In this document: positions 1 to 6,489 of the stretch, one piece after another | Numbering within the stretch: position 1 is the first letter of the stretch | How the letters are laid out: the number at the start of each line of letters is the position of its first letter | Origin: Ruminococcus sp. UBA4275 | GTDB taxonomy: Bacteria > Bacillota > Clostridia > Oscillospirales > Ruminococcaceae | DNA: 15,211 nt | Direction: 5' to 3' | Assembly: GCA_002395085.1 (NCBI GenBank) | Contig: DGVV01000078.1 | Location: 1-15,211 of the forward strand | Notes under the pieces: model-generated | Databases searched by the model: none | Told to the model about the DNA's origin: nothing | Seen by the model: only the letters and a program-made list of their open reading frames with translations | Program-made: the position numbers and the translations under genes

Positions 1-50
1 AGCGCCCCATTATAATCATCGCGCAGCGATACCTTTATCGACAAGCTGAC
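1..50 (-). repeat. 50-bp intergenic repeat, left copy (may extend beyond the window)
   Basis: Positions 1-50 are the exact reverse complement of 15139-15188 (50 of 50 by direct reading). Read in the direction of gatB transcription it starts 5 nt after the gatB stop codon. It contains a small hairpin, ATCGC-TGC-GCGAT, and the string TATAAT. Only the start of the window limits its left side, so the true element may be longer, as at the right copy. It has no coding potential that I can see. Its placement directly downstream of a gene, in the same orientation relative to that gene as the other copy, suggests a dispersed 3'-intergenic element. What it does is not known from the sequence. Confidence 0.9.
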
Positions 51-66
51 AAAACTTACAGTTTTG
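50..66 (-). other. Small hairpin across the gatB stop codon
   Basis: In gatB sense, CAAAACT, a 3-nt loop GTA and AGTTTTG form a 7-bp stem that includes the stop codon. The repeat at 1-50 follows immediately. The stem is weak and no uridine run follows, so it may be part of the operon's 3' end structure, but it is not a convincing terminator by itself. Confidence 0.35.
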
Positions 67-1522
67 CGAGCTTTTCCTTGAGCAGTGCCGTTGCTTCCTG
101 CGGATTTGCAGCGCCCTTCGTGCGCTTCATGACCTGACCCATCAGAGCCTTGATGGCTGCTTCCTTGCCGGCTTTGTAGTCCGCAACAGCCTTCGGATTC
201 GCCGCGATGACTTCATCCGCGACCGCGTTCAGCAGACCGGTATCCTGCACCTGCTCCAGACCCAGCTTCTGTACAAGTTCGCTGATGCTCGGTGCGCAGA
301 CCGGGCTGAGATCGACTTCTTTGATCTCAGAATCAATTTCTGCCGGAATCTTGCAGGCTTCAATCTCTGCGCGGTATGCTTCCAGCAGCTTTGCCGGTGC
401 AGAGCGGTTGATCTTGCCGTCTGCGCAGAGGTTGGTCAGCTCCGCCCAGACACCAGCAGGGATGTCCAGCGGCGTTTCGTCCGCCAGCATCAGATTCGCA
501 AGAAGCTTGGGCTGCTGCACCTTCGCAACCGCCGTGCTGTAAAGATTTGCCAGCTTCGGAGATTCACACAGCGACTGTGCCGTGGCTTCGGGAAGCTTGT
601 ATTCGCCCGTGTACTTCGCAAGGCGCTCCTCCGGCAGATCCGGAATGGTTGCGCGCAGGCGGGCGTGATCCTCGTCCGTCAGGATGATCGGCACAAGGTC
701 CGGATCAGGGAAATAGCGGTAGTCGTTCGCATTTTCCTTGACGCGCATGGTATAGGTCTTGTCCTTTTCGGGATCGTAACGGCGGGTCTCCTGAAGCAGC
801 GTGTGACCGGCTTCGGTCTCGTCGATCTGCCGTGCCTTCTCCGCATTGATCGCCGCAACAATGCTCTTTAAGCTGTTGAGGTTCTTGATCTCAGAACGGG
901 TATAGAGCTTCGTATCACCGACCGGACGCACCGAAAGATTGACGTCACAGCGCATCGAGCCCATTTCCATCTGGCAGTCGGAGACATCCACCCAGCGGAT
1001 GAGATCACGCAGGCGCTCCAGATAAGCCTTCGCCTGTGCTGCCGTGCGGATATCCGGCTCGGAGACAATCTCAATCAGCGGAACACCGCAGCGGTTGCAG
1101 TCTGCACCCGAACCGCTTTCGGTATGCACCAGCTTGCCGGCATCCTCCTCAATGTGGATGCGCGTGATGCCGATGCGCTTCTGCTCGCCGTTCACATCAA
1201 TGTCGATGTATCCATGCTCACACAGCGGATGATCAAGCTGGGAGATCTGGTAAGCCTTCGGCAGATCGGGATAGAAATAGTTTTTGCGGTCCATCTTGGA
1301 GAAATGCGCAATTTCGCAGTTCAGCATCATGCCGGCGCGCGCCGCAAATTCCACAACGGACTTGTTCAGCACCGGCAGCGTGCCGGGCATACCCATGCAG
1401 ACCGGGCAGCAGCGGGTATTCGGATCGCCGCCGTGATCGGCGGGACAGTCGCAGAAGATCTTGGTCTTGGTACGCAGCTCGATGTGTACCTCAAGACCGA
1501 TCACAGATTCGTATTTTGCCAT
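56..1522 (-). CDS. gatB: Aspartyl/glutamyl-tRNA amidotransferase subunit B (GatB)
   Basis: GatB is the tRNA-binding kinase subunit of GatCAB. The complex converts Glu-tRNA(Gln), and often Asp-tRNA(Asn), to the amidated forms in the cytoplasm, using ammonia made by GatA. The 488-aa protein is family length. It opens with the typical GLEVHIEL stretch (residues 9-16), followed by cysteines C24, C26, C38/C39 and C42 in the positions of the zinc-binding knot, then the family block FYPDLPKAYQIS. The C-terminal third ends in the YqeY-like helical region that contacts tRNA (GQVMKRTKGAANPQEA). The ATG has an AAGGAG site 10 nt upstream that overlaps the stop codon of the SIMPL gene 14 nt away, so it is co-transcribed. 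It is last in the gatC-gatA-[R-M]-SIMPL-gatB operon and separated from gatA by about 2.4 kb. A GATATC site lies at 1049-1054. Confidence 0.98.
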   Translation of the reverse strand: MAKYESVIGLEVHIELRTKTKIFCDCPADHGGDPNTRCCPVCMGMPGTLPVLNKSVVEFAARAGMMLNCEIAHFSKMDRKNYFYPDLPKAYQISQLDHPLCEHGYIDIDVNGEQKRIGITRIHIEEDAGKLVHTESGSGADCNRCGVPLIEIVSEPDIRTAAQAKAYLERLRDLIRWVDVSDCQMEMGSMRCDVNLSVRPVGDTKLYTRSEIKNLNSLKSIVAAINAEKARQIDETEAGHTLLQETRRYDPEKDKTYTMRVKENANDYRYFPDPDLVPIILTDEDHARLRATIPDLPEERLAKYTGEYKLPEATAQSLCESPKLANLYSTAVAKVQQPKLLANLMLADETPLDIPAGVWAELTNLCADGKINRSAPAKLLEAYRAEIEACKIPAEIDSEIKEVDLSPVCAPSISELVQKLGLEQVQDTGLLNAVADEVIAANPKAVADYKAGKEAAIKALMGQVMKRTKGAANPQEATALLKEKLAKL

Positions 1523-1536
1523 AAGTTCTATGCTCC

Positions 1537-2172
1537 TTATGCAAGCGGTTCGGTCAGCCAGACAACGGTGACTTCACCGGAGATTTTGATTTTCGGATTG
1601 TTCAGATCAGCGGCAAGATTTTTGGCTGCACGCGGGGCAGCGCCAAAGGCGACAACTGCATCACAGCATTCTGTGAAGCGCATCCCGTCGGTGCAGATCT
1701 CCTCAAAGCCGGAAACCCTGCATCCCAGCGAATGTGCCGTGCGCTCTGCCTTTTCCTTTGCGCACTGTACAGCTGCATCCAGTGCGGTCTGCTGCTGTTT
1801 GCTCTCGTCAGCGAGCTTTGCATCCACGGAATAGGTAGCGGAGTCCATCTCCGCCAGCAGCGCCGTGACCGCTTCCCGCAGCACATTCTCCGCGGGAATC
1901 TTCAGCAGCAGACTGCGCGTATACCGGTAATCATCCGGTGCATTCTGCCCGTAGGAATGCGGCATCTCCGTATTCTCGCTTTCCGCAGAGATCTGCTCCG
2001 GCCTGATTTGCAGCTTGTCCAGCAGTGTTTGCAGCAGCGATTCGGTCTGCTTTTTGCCGGCAGTCACCGCTGCACCGGAGGTCTTGCCCTCTGCGCTCAC
2101 ACTGATATGGATTTCGTAAAGATCCGGGTCGAATTCCAGTGTCACCCGGCCCTCTGTTTTGATCTTGCCCAT
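1537..2172 (-). CDS. SIMPL (DUF541)-domain protein, cytoplasmic type
   Basis: This 211-aa protein matches the SIMPL/DUF541 family pattern: an N-terminal strand region (KIKTEGRVTLEFDPDLYEI), alternating strands and long helices, a central YRYTRSLLLKIP segment, a helix rich in DAAVQCAKEKAERTAHSLG, and a C-terminal strand EVTVVWLTEP. Family members are often exported, but no signal peptide or membrane segment is visible here, so it is probably cytoplasmic. The molecular function of the family is poorly known. I chose the ATG at 2172 rather than the longer open frame to 2295. It has AAAGGAG 7 nt upstream, the longer frame runs into the methyltransferase gene, and the family similarity begins here. 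It lies 17 nt after the methyltransferase stop and 14 nt before gatB, inside the gat operon. It is GC-rich like the gat genes, so it probably belonged to the operon before the R-M insertion. Confidence 0.8.
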   Translation of the reverse strand: MGKIKTEGRVTLEFDPDLYEIHISVSAEGKTSGAAVTAGKKQTESLLQTLLDKLQIRPEQISAESENTEMPHSYGQNAPDDYRYTRSLLLKIPAENVLREAVTALLAEMDSATYSVDAKLADESKQQQTALDAAVQCAKEKAERTAHSLGCRVSGFEEICTDGMRFTECCDAVVAFGAAPRAAKNLAADLNNPKIKISGEVTVVWLTEPLA

Positions 2173-2189
2173 CGTGCAGCTCCTTTCAA

Positions 2190-3041
2190 TCATCCCAGTG
2201 GCGTAAAATTCATCATGAGTGCTTCTGTCATCGGCACTCGATTCTTTTCGCGCGCACCCACATGATAAAAGTGTTCTTGGTTTACTTTGGAACAAAAGCC
2301 CCAGATCGTCTGAAGATATTGATTTTCTCTGTACTGGTTATGATCCCATGTAGATAGCAAGAACTGATGTCCGGAGCGTTTCAAAGCATCGCATAGACGT
2401 TGTTCCTGTTCTTCATCCCAACTATCGTAATAATCGACATGTCTGCCGATATATGGCGGATCACAATAGATAAAAGCATTTCCCGGAGCTTCGGAGATTG
2501 TCTTTTCAAAGCTTTGGCATTGAAAACTCCAATCGTGATTACGAAACAATTGCTCAACATGAATAACTTGATTAACAACTTTCGTGATATACGCTTTTGA
2601 AAACCGCTGAGGTTTGTGGCAATAGGGTACATTGAACTCGCCGCGTTTGTTAAACCTAATCATTCCGTTAAAACAAGACCGATTAAGAAACAAAAAATCC
2701 AACGGACTATGTGTTGAATTAAATCGTTCCCTCACAACATAGTAATACGTTTCATCTTTTTCTGAAAGCAGCCTTCCGTTTTCTTCAAGATGCTCACGTA
2801 TTATCTGTGAAGTAATCGTTCCTTTTTTCAACTGCAAATAAAAATCAACTAAATATGGATTTGTTTCAGAAAAGATAGCCTTTTCCGGTGCAAGATTAAA
2901 CCCAACCACTCCTGAACCAAAGAACGGCTCAATCCAGATTGAGTTTTTATCTACATCTGCATATTTTTTGATAAACGGAACTAGTTTCGTTTTTATTCCC
3001 TGTGTCTTGATAGGAGGCACAAAAACTTTTTCATCGTTCAT
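2190..3041 (-). CDS. DNA adenine-N6 methyltransferase, M.EcoRV-like (predicted GATATC)
   Basis: A D12-class (Dam-family, alpha group) adenine methyltransferase of 283 aa that should methylate adenine in the sites cut by the adjacent nuclease. Motif I, EPFFGSG (residues 38-44), binds S-adenosylmethionine. Motif IV, the catalytic DPPY, is at 194-197. The blocks VFVPPIK (6-12), QGIKTKLVP (14-22), FLFLNRSCFNGMIRFN (116-131), CDPPYIGRHVDYY (193-205) and EHFYHVGA (256-263) follow M.EcoRV as I remember it, so the specificity should be GATATC. It is a little shorter at the C-terminus than M.EcoRV (about 298 aa from memory). The start at 3041 overlaps the end of the nuclease gene by 11 nt and has a near-perfect AAAGGAGGT 7 nt upstream. 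The gene is AT-rich, unlike its neighbours. Family assignment is near certain. Exact specificity is inferred from similarity. Confidence 0.96.
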   Translation of the reverse strand: MNDEKVFVPPIKTQGIKTKLVPFIKKYADVDKNSIWIEPFFGSGVVGFNLAPEKAIFSETNPYLVDFYLQLKKGTITSQIIREHLEENGRLLSEKDETYYYVVRERFNSTHSPLDFLFLNRSCFNGMIRFNKRGEFNVPYCHKPQRFSKAYITKVVNQVIHVEQLFRNHDWSFQCQSFEKTISEAPGNAFIYCDPPYIGRHVDYYDSWDEEQEQRLCDALKRSGHQFLLSTWDHNQYRENQYLQTIWGFCSKVNQEHFYHVGAREKNRVPMTEALMMNFTPLG

Positions 3042-3894
3042 GTGAATTACCTCCTTTCCGTACAGATGCTTTCGGATTGTTCAACTGTGAATCCAAGCCT
3101 CGAAACTCAAGATACTCTGCAAATGATGTCAGTGGTTTGGGCATTCCTGTTCTCAAATCTTTTACGGTCATTCTTTCGTAATTGCACCAGTAGTCATCAA
3201 AATGTTCTTCCCCTGCTTTTGCAAAAACGCCATTTCCGGAAAGAATGTCAGAAATCTTCTGAATGCTACCAATATTAGCAGTATTTCCGCTACCTCTCTT
3301 ATCACTTGCAATCTTCCACTTTTCTTCCGCGAAAAACAAGAAATCATTTAAGATCGCGGGTATTTGATCAATTTCTTCAATCGTATAACGCTTCGTTTCA
3401 TCAATTTCATGCGTATTGATTCTCGAATATATAATCCCAAAACAGAAATGCCCACTATAAGCGCTATAAGGGTATTGAATATTTTTTGTACTGTTTCTTT
3501 CTAAGAAATAAACTCCATGAGAACCAAGTGTAAAGCCATTACAAAAGTCTGGTGCATCTGGAAGTCTGTACGTAGTTTTAAGATCCACAGCAAATTTTAT
3601 ATCCGGATTCTCAACTGAAATAAAAGTAAGATCAGGATAATAATTCTGATGCTTTGCTAATTCAAGCGTATATCCTATTTGCTGGGCAAACCGAAGAAAA
3701 AAAGGAAACAGATGCAGTTCCAATACCTTAGATACTATTTTCGTATCAGCAGACATCGGGTAAACATTCTTGAATATATCAATAAAGCCTCTGATATCCC
3801 ACTCGCCACCTTTAGCAATCTGCTCGGATATACTGCTTGAAAAAGATTTTAACGCATTTAAAAAATCTATTTTAGCTATTGTATATTTTTCCAT
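3031..3894 (-). CDS. Type II restriction endonuclease, R.EcoRV-like (predicted GATATC)
   Basis: This 287-aa protein is a homologue of EcoRV, a homodimeric nuclease that cuts GATATC to blunt ends. All the catalytic residues are present with the same spacing: E59, D88 (in YYPDL), D104 and K106 (in AVDLKTTYR) match EcoRV E45, D74, D90 and K92 with a constant offset of 14. The DNA-reading R-loop GSGNT (201-205) is identical to EcoRV 182-186. The Q-loop region (Q83, N84) and T51/K52 also match. Further shared blocks are NSTKNIQYPY (134-143), NIGSI (207-211) and DYWCNYER (234-241). The start is 1 nt after the gatA stop codon (TGA T ATG) with no usable Shine-Dalgarno sequence, so translation probably depends on termination-reinitiation from gatA. 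It precedes and overlaps the methyltransferase gene by 11 nt. It is somewhat longer than EcoRV (about 245 aa), mainly at the N-terminus and C-terminus. Confidence 0.95.
   Translation of the reverse strand: MEKYTIAKIDFLNALKSFSSSISEQIAKGGEWDIRGFIDIFKNVYPMSADTKIVSKVLELHLFPFFLRFAQQIGYTLELAKHQNYYPDLTFISVENPDIKFAVDLKTTYRLPDAPDFCNGFTLGSHGVYFLERNSTKNIQYPYSAYSGHFCFGIIYSRINTHEIDETKRYTIEEIDQIPAILNDFLFFAEEKWKIASDKRGSGNTANIGSIQKISDILSGNGVFAKAGEEHFDDYWCNYERMTVKDLRTGMPKPLTSFAEYLEFRGLDSQLNNPKASVRKGGNSHER
3049..3057 (-). promoter_or_regulatory. Strong ribosome binding site of the methyltransferase gene
   Basis: In sense orientation the sequence AAAGGAGGT lies 7 nt before the methyltransferase ATG, within the 3' end of the nuclease gene. 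It is the closest match to the anti-Shine-Dalgarno sequence in the window. The nuclease gene has no comparable site. This decides the methyltransferase start and implies higher translation of the protective enzyme. Confidence 0.85.
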
Positions 3895-3895
3895 A

Positions 3896-5338
3896 TCACT
3901 TCACGGATTTCTCATAAGCCGCAGCCGCCTGATAAATCTTCGCCTCCGAGAAAGCGGGGCCGATGAGCTGGAAGCCGACCGGAAGCTGTGCGCTGCCGTC
4001 CGTGACCGTGCCGCAGGGAACAGAAATTGCAGGCAGACCGCCGAGGTTGACCGGCACAGTGCAGATGTCACCCAGTGCCATTTCCATCGGGTCGCTTGCC
4101 TTCTCACCGATCTTGTAGGCGGGCGTCGGTGCAACCGGCGTCAGCAGGAGATCGTATTTGCCGAACAGCTCCTTGAAAGCGCGGATGAGCAGCGTTCTGG
4201 CCTGCTGAGCCTTTTTATAGTAGGCATCGTAGTAGCCGGCGGAGAGAACGTAGTTGCCCAGCAGAATGCGGCGGCGGACTTCCTTGCCGAAGCCCTGTGT
4301 ACGGGTCTTGCGGTAAAGCTGATCGAGGTCTTCGATACCCTCTGCACGGAAGCCGTAGCGGATGCCGTCGAAGCGGGCGAGATTCGAGGATGCCTCCGCG
4401 CAGCAGAGGACATAGTAAGCCGGCAGCGCGTAGCTGACAGCCGGCAGGGAGCATTCCTCAATGACAGCGCCGGCAGATGCGAGCTGATCCGCAGCCTTGC
4501 GCACGAGTGCCGCAACCTCCGGATGAATACCCTCTCCGAAATACTCCTGCGGCAGACCGATCTTCATGCCGGTCAGGTCTTTGCCGATCAGTGCAGAGTA
4601 ATTCGTATCAAACTGCGGCAGCGAGGTGCTGTCGCGGCGGTCGTGACAGGAGATTGCCTCCAGAACCTTTGCATTGTCAGCAACCGTTTTCGTCAGCGGA
4701 CCGATCTGGTCGAAGCTCGATGCGTATGCAACGAGACCGTAACGCGAAACCGTGCCGTAGGTCGGCTTCATACCGACCACGCCGCAGAAGGATGCCGGCT
4801 GACGGATCGAGCCGCCGGTATCGGAACCAATGGCGAATGCGCATTCATCTGCCGCAACTGCCGCCGCCGAACCGCCGGACGAACCGCCGGGGACGTAATC
4901 GGGCGCAGCGGGATTGCGCGTGACCTGAAGCGCGGAATTCTCGGAGGAGCTGCCCATTGCAAACTCGTCCATATTGGTCTTGCCGAGCATGACCGCGCCC
5001 GCCGCCTTCAGACGCTCCGTGACGCAGGCGTCATAGACGGGGAGCCAGTTTTCGAGCATTTTCGAGGCGCAGGTCGTGCGGACACCCTTTGTGCAGATGT
5101 TGTCCTTCATGGCAAAGGGGATGCCCGTCAGCGGGCCGGCATTGCCTGCCGCGCGCATTTTGTCGGCGGCTTCCGCCTGCCGCATGGCTTCCTCCTGTGC
5201 GACGGTCAGGTATGCACCGAATCTGCCGTCGGTATCAGCGATCTTCTGAAGCGCCTGCTCTGTCAGGGCTTTTGCGGTGACATCGCCCTGCTCCAGCAGC
5301 GCAGAAAGTTCCGCGATATTCATTGTAGTATAGTCCAT
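3896..5338 (-). CDS. gatA: Aspartyl/glutamyl-tRNA amidotransferase subunit A (GatA)
   Basis: GatA is the glutaminase subunit of GatCAB. It releases ammonia from glutamine and passes it to GatB for tRNA-dependent amidation. The 480-aa protein is family length and carries the amidase-signature triad: K78 (in PFAMKDN), S153 (in GGSSGGS, 151-157) and S177 (in GSDTGGSIRQ, 171-180). These correspond to K79/S154/S178 of the well-studied staphylococcal enzyme. The start at 5338 has AAAGGAG 8 nt upstream, overlapping the gatC stop, so the two genes are co-translated. The stop is followed after one base by the ATG of the restriction enzyme. That junction is where the operon has been interrupted, since gatB normally follows closely. 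Nothing suggests loss of function. Confidence 0.98.
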   Translation of the reverse strand: MDYTTMNIAELSALLEQGDVTAKALTEQALQKIADTDGRFGAYLTVAQEEAMRQAEAADKMRAAGNAGPLTGIPFAMKDNICTKGVRTTCASKMLENWLPVYDACVTERLKAAGAVMLGKTNMDEFAMGSSSENSALQVTRNPAAPDYVPGGSSGGSAAAVAADECAFAIGSDTGGSIRQPASFCGVVGMKPTYGTVSRYGLVAYASSFDQIGPLTKTVADNAKVLEAISCHDRRDSTSLPQFDTNYSALIGKDLTGMKIGLPQEYFGEGIHPEVAALVRKAADQLASAGAVIEECSLPAVSYALPAYYVLCCAEASSNLARFDGIRYGFRAEGIEDLDQLYRKTRTQGFGKEVRRRILLGNYVLSAGYYDAYYKKAQQARTLLIRAFKELFGKYDLLLTPVAPTPAYKIGEKASDPMEMALGDICTVPVNLGGLPAISVPCGTVTDGSAQLPVGFQLIGPAFSEAKIYQAAAAYEKSVK

Positions 5339-5352
5339 TTCGCGCGCTCCTT

Positions 5353-5640
5353 TCAGCCGATGACCTTCGGCAGGGTAATGAGGCCGTCCTCAGACTGTGT
5401 GCCGGAGAGCAGCAGATCACGGTCAAGGCGGGTCTCAGCGGGGATGTCCTCGCGCAGGACGTTTTCCAGCGGTGCGATGTGGGCGGTCGGTTCGACGCCC
5501 TCGGTATCAAGTTCAGAGAGCTGTCCGAAATAGGTCAGCATTTCGGCAATGCTCTCCGAAAGCGGCTCTGCTTCCTCCGCCGGAATATCCAGACGGGAAA
5601 GCCATGCCAGCGTATCGAGTGTTTTTGCATCAAGCTGCAT
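5353..5640 (-). CDS. gatC: Aspartyl/glutamyl-tRNA amidotransferase subunit C (GatC)
   Basis: This small 95-aa protein wraps between GatA and GatB and stabilises the complex. The sequence has the family pattern: an N-terminal helix (LDTLAWLSRLDIPAEEAE), a central helix (IAEMLTYFGQLSELDTEGVEP), then AHIAPLENVLREDIP and a C-terminal tail ending GLITLPKVIG, the part that inserts at the GatA interface. The start has AAAAGGAG 8 nt upstream. It is the first gene of the operon, 14 nt from gatA, with a well-formed promoter at 5683-5711. Only about 60 nt separate it from the broken dpaA reading frame upstream. Confidence 0.95.
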   Translation of the reverse strand: MQLDAKTLDTLAWLSRLDIPAEEAEPLSESIAEMLTYFGQLSELDTEGVEPTAHIAPLENVLREDIPAETRLDRDLLLSGTQSEDGLITLPKVIG

Positions 5641-5682
5641 AGTGTGTACTCCTTTTCATGGGATGGGTTCGCATACATAGAT

Positions 5683-5711
5683 AGTATAGCACATTTTGCC
5701 GCAGATTGCAA
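5683..5711 (-). promoter_or_regulatory. Promoter of the gatC-gatA-R-M-SIMPL-gatB operon (sigma-A type)
   Basis: Read on the minus strand: TTGCAA (-35), exactly 17 nt, then TATACT (-10) preceded by TGC, an extended -10. Transcription would start near 5676, about 36 nt before the gatC ATG. It is the only promoter-like sequence I find upstream of the whole operon, so it would also drive the restriction-modification genes. Its -35 element lies at the point where recognisable dpaA sequence ends. Confidence 0.75.
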
Positions 5712-6317
5712 GCATTTCCGGCAAAGGCAAACCGGTTTCCGCTTGCAGCCTTTCCTCCGCGCAAGGTCGGCACTCCGCCGCGCCGCAATTGTCACCTGCG
5801 CGCCCATTGCCAGCAGCCGCGGCTGCAATGCCTGACTGACCCGCCCTGCACCCAGCATCACGCAGGACAGCCCGTGCAGCGTAACCGGCAGTTCCCGCAG
5901 CGCAATTTCAATGGCAGCTTCGGCAGTCGGAACGGCATTCCGGACGGCAAAGGCATCTGCGGCGGCATAATCACAGGGATGCAGTCCTGCCTGTGCAATC
6001 GCAGCGGCGGTCTCCGCAGAAAGCAGCCCGCCCAGCACCGTTCCGCCCGTTCTGACGCGCTTCAGCAAACCGGCAAGTGAAATCGGTTCGCTGCTTTGCG
6101 GCGCATATACGTGAATGCCGTCGGGAACGGCGGGCAGCGGAAGCAGCAGCGCATCGAAAACAGCATCCGGCACAGCATTTGCATCCGTGACACCGGCAGG
6201 CAGCGCCCCGATGCCCAGTCCACAGACCGCAGCGGATGCCGTCAGCATCGCCGCTGCCGCATTCTGCCGGAGATCGCCGCCTGCAAGCAGCAGACGCAGC
6301 TTTGGGGTTTGCGGCAT
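5707..6317 (-). pseudogene. dpaA: dpaA (spoVFA) remnant: dipicolinate synthase subunit A, 3' part lost
   Basis: Dipicolinate synthase (DpaAB) makes the spore-core chelator dipicolinic acid from the lysine pathway in the mother cell. Residues 1-187 from the ATG at 6317 follow DpaA/SpoVFA: LLLAGGDLRQNA near the N-terminus, NAVPTAEAAIEIAL (128-140), HGLSCVMLGAGRVSQ (148-162) as the dinucleotide-binding loop, and QVTIAARRSADLAR at the second strand. The family continues for about 100 residues more, but here similarity stops at about 5757. The open frame then runs on as unrelated, Cys/Lys/Arg-rich residues through the gatC promoter and out of frame into gatC, to a stop at 5535. A shifted frame (5748-5707) reads LQAETGLPLPEMLA, which may be the lost continuation, implying a frameshift as well as a deletion. 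No dpaB is present. The start has AAGGAG 8 nt upstream and a sigma-K-like promoter. Confidence 0.75.
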
Positions 6318-6362
6318 TTGAATCACTCCTTCTGATGAATTCTCCGGAGAACCGGATCGCCC

Positions 6363-6391
6363 TATTCTATGCGGAATCTGCCGAAACGGTG
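6363..6391 (-). promoter_or_regulatory. Sigma-K-type promoter of the dpaA remnant
   Basis: On the minus strand CACC (-35), exactly 16 nt and CATAGAATA (-10) match the Bacillus sigma-K consensus mACm-N16-CATAnnnTA at every defined position. The start site would be near 6355, with a leader of about 38 nt. Sigma-K is the late mother-cell factor that drives spoVF (dpaAB) in Bacillus, so position and gene agree. The consensus is short, and a match alone could be chance. Confidence 0.6.
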
Positions 6392-6447
6392 CGAACTGCG
6401 TCTCCTCGCGGGATGCAGTTTGTGCAATCTGCCGAATCGCACCGGAA

Positions 6448-6468
6448 CTACTTGACATTGCAAAGTAG
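6448..6468 (+). promoter_or_regulatory. Operator 1 of the padR module (21-bp palindrome over the -35)
   Basis: CTACT-N11-AGTAG with a largely symmetric interior (right half TGCAAAGTAG). It covers the -35 hexamer. It matches operator 2 (6490-6510) at 18 of 21 positions, and their centres are 42 bp apart, four helical turns. It is probably the binding site for the PadR dimer encoded just downstream. The regulator assignment is inference from position. Confidence 0.75.
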
Positions 6469-6480
6469 CTGTGCTATACT
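6452..6480 (+). promoter_or_regulatory. padR operon promoter
   Basis: TTGACA (-35), 17 nt, TATACT (-10) with an upstream TGC extension: nearly ideal for the housekeeping sigma factor. Transcription would start near 6487. The promoter is flanked by two copies of a palindromic operator, so it is likely strong when free and repressed otherwise. Confidence 0.85.
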
Positions 6481-6489
6481 ACAGTCAAG

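Larger units (their letters stand above)
2190..3894 (-). mobile_element. AT-rich restriction-modification insertion within the gat operon
   Basis: These two genes interrupt gatCAB between gatA and the SIMPL gene. Base composition changes sharply: one sampled 60-base line inside (2701-2760) is 33% G+C, while one in gatA (4741-4800) is 63%. The change occurs at the gatA stop on one side and at the methyltransferase stop on the other. There is no transposase, integrase, direct target repeat or separate promoter that I can see. It is best described as a horizontally acquired two-gene cassette that relies on gat operon transcription. Exact insertion borders cannot be fixed without a relative lacking it. 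Confidence 0.7.

Noticed and set aside
1124..1834. 236-codon plus-strand frame across the gatB/SIMPL junction
   Set aside because: Antisense to two real genes and with no recognisable similarity.
2173..2295. N-terminal extension of the SIMPL gene to 2295
   Set aside because: It would overlap the methyltransferase coding sequence, lies in the AT-rich imported DNA and lacks a ribosome site; ATG 2172 has a good one.
3770..5533. 587-codon open frame on the plus strand opposite gatA
   Set aside because: It is an antisense shadow of gatA and the 5' end of the restriction gene: no family resemblance, composition rich in Arg/Cys/His, and gatA on the other strand has every expected motif.
6340..6351. 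TTCTCCGGAGAA perfect 12-bp palindrome between dpaA and padR
   Set aside because: Single short palindrome in GC-rich DNA with no second copy seen; it sits in the dpaA leader and could be chance, so it was not called as an operator.
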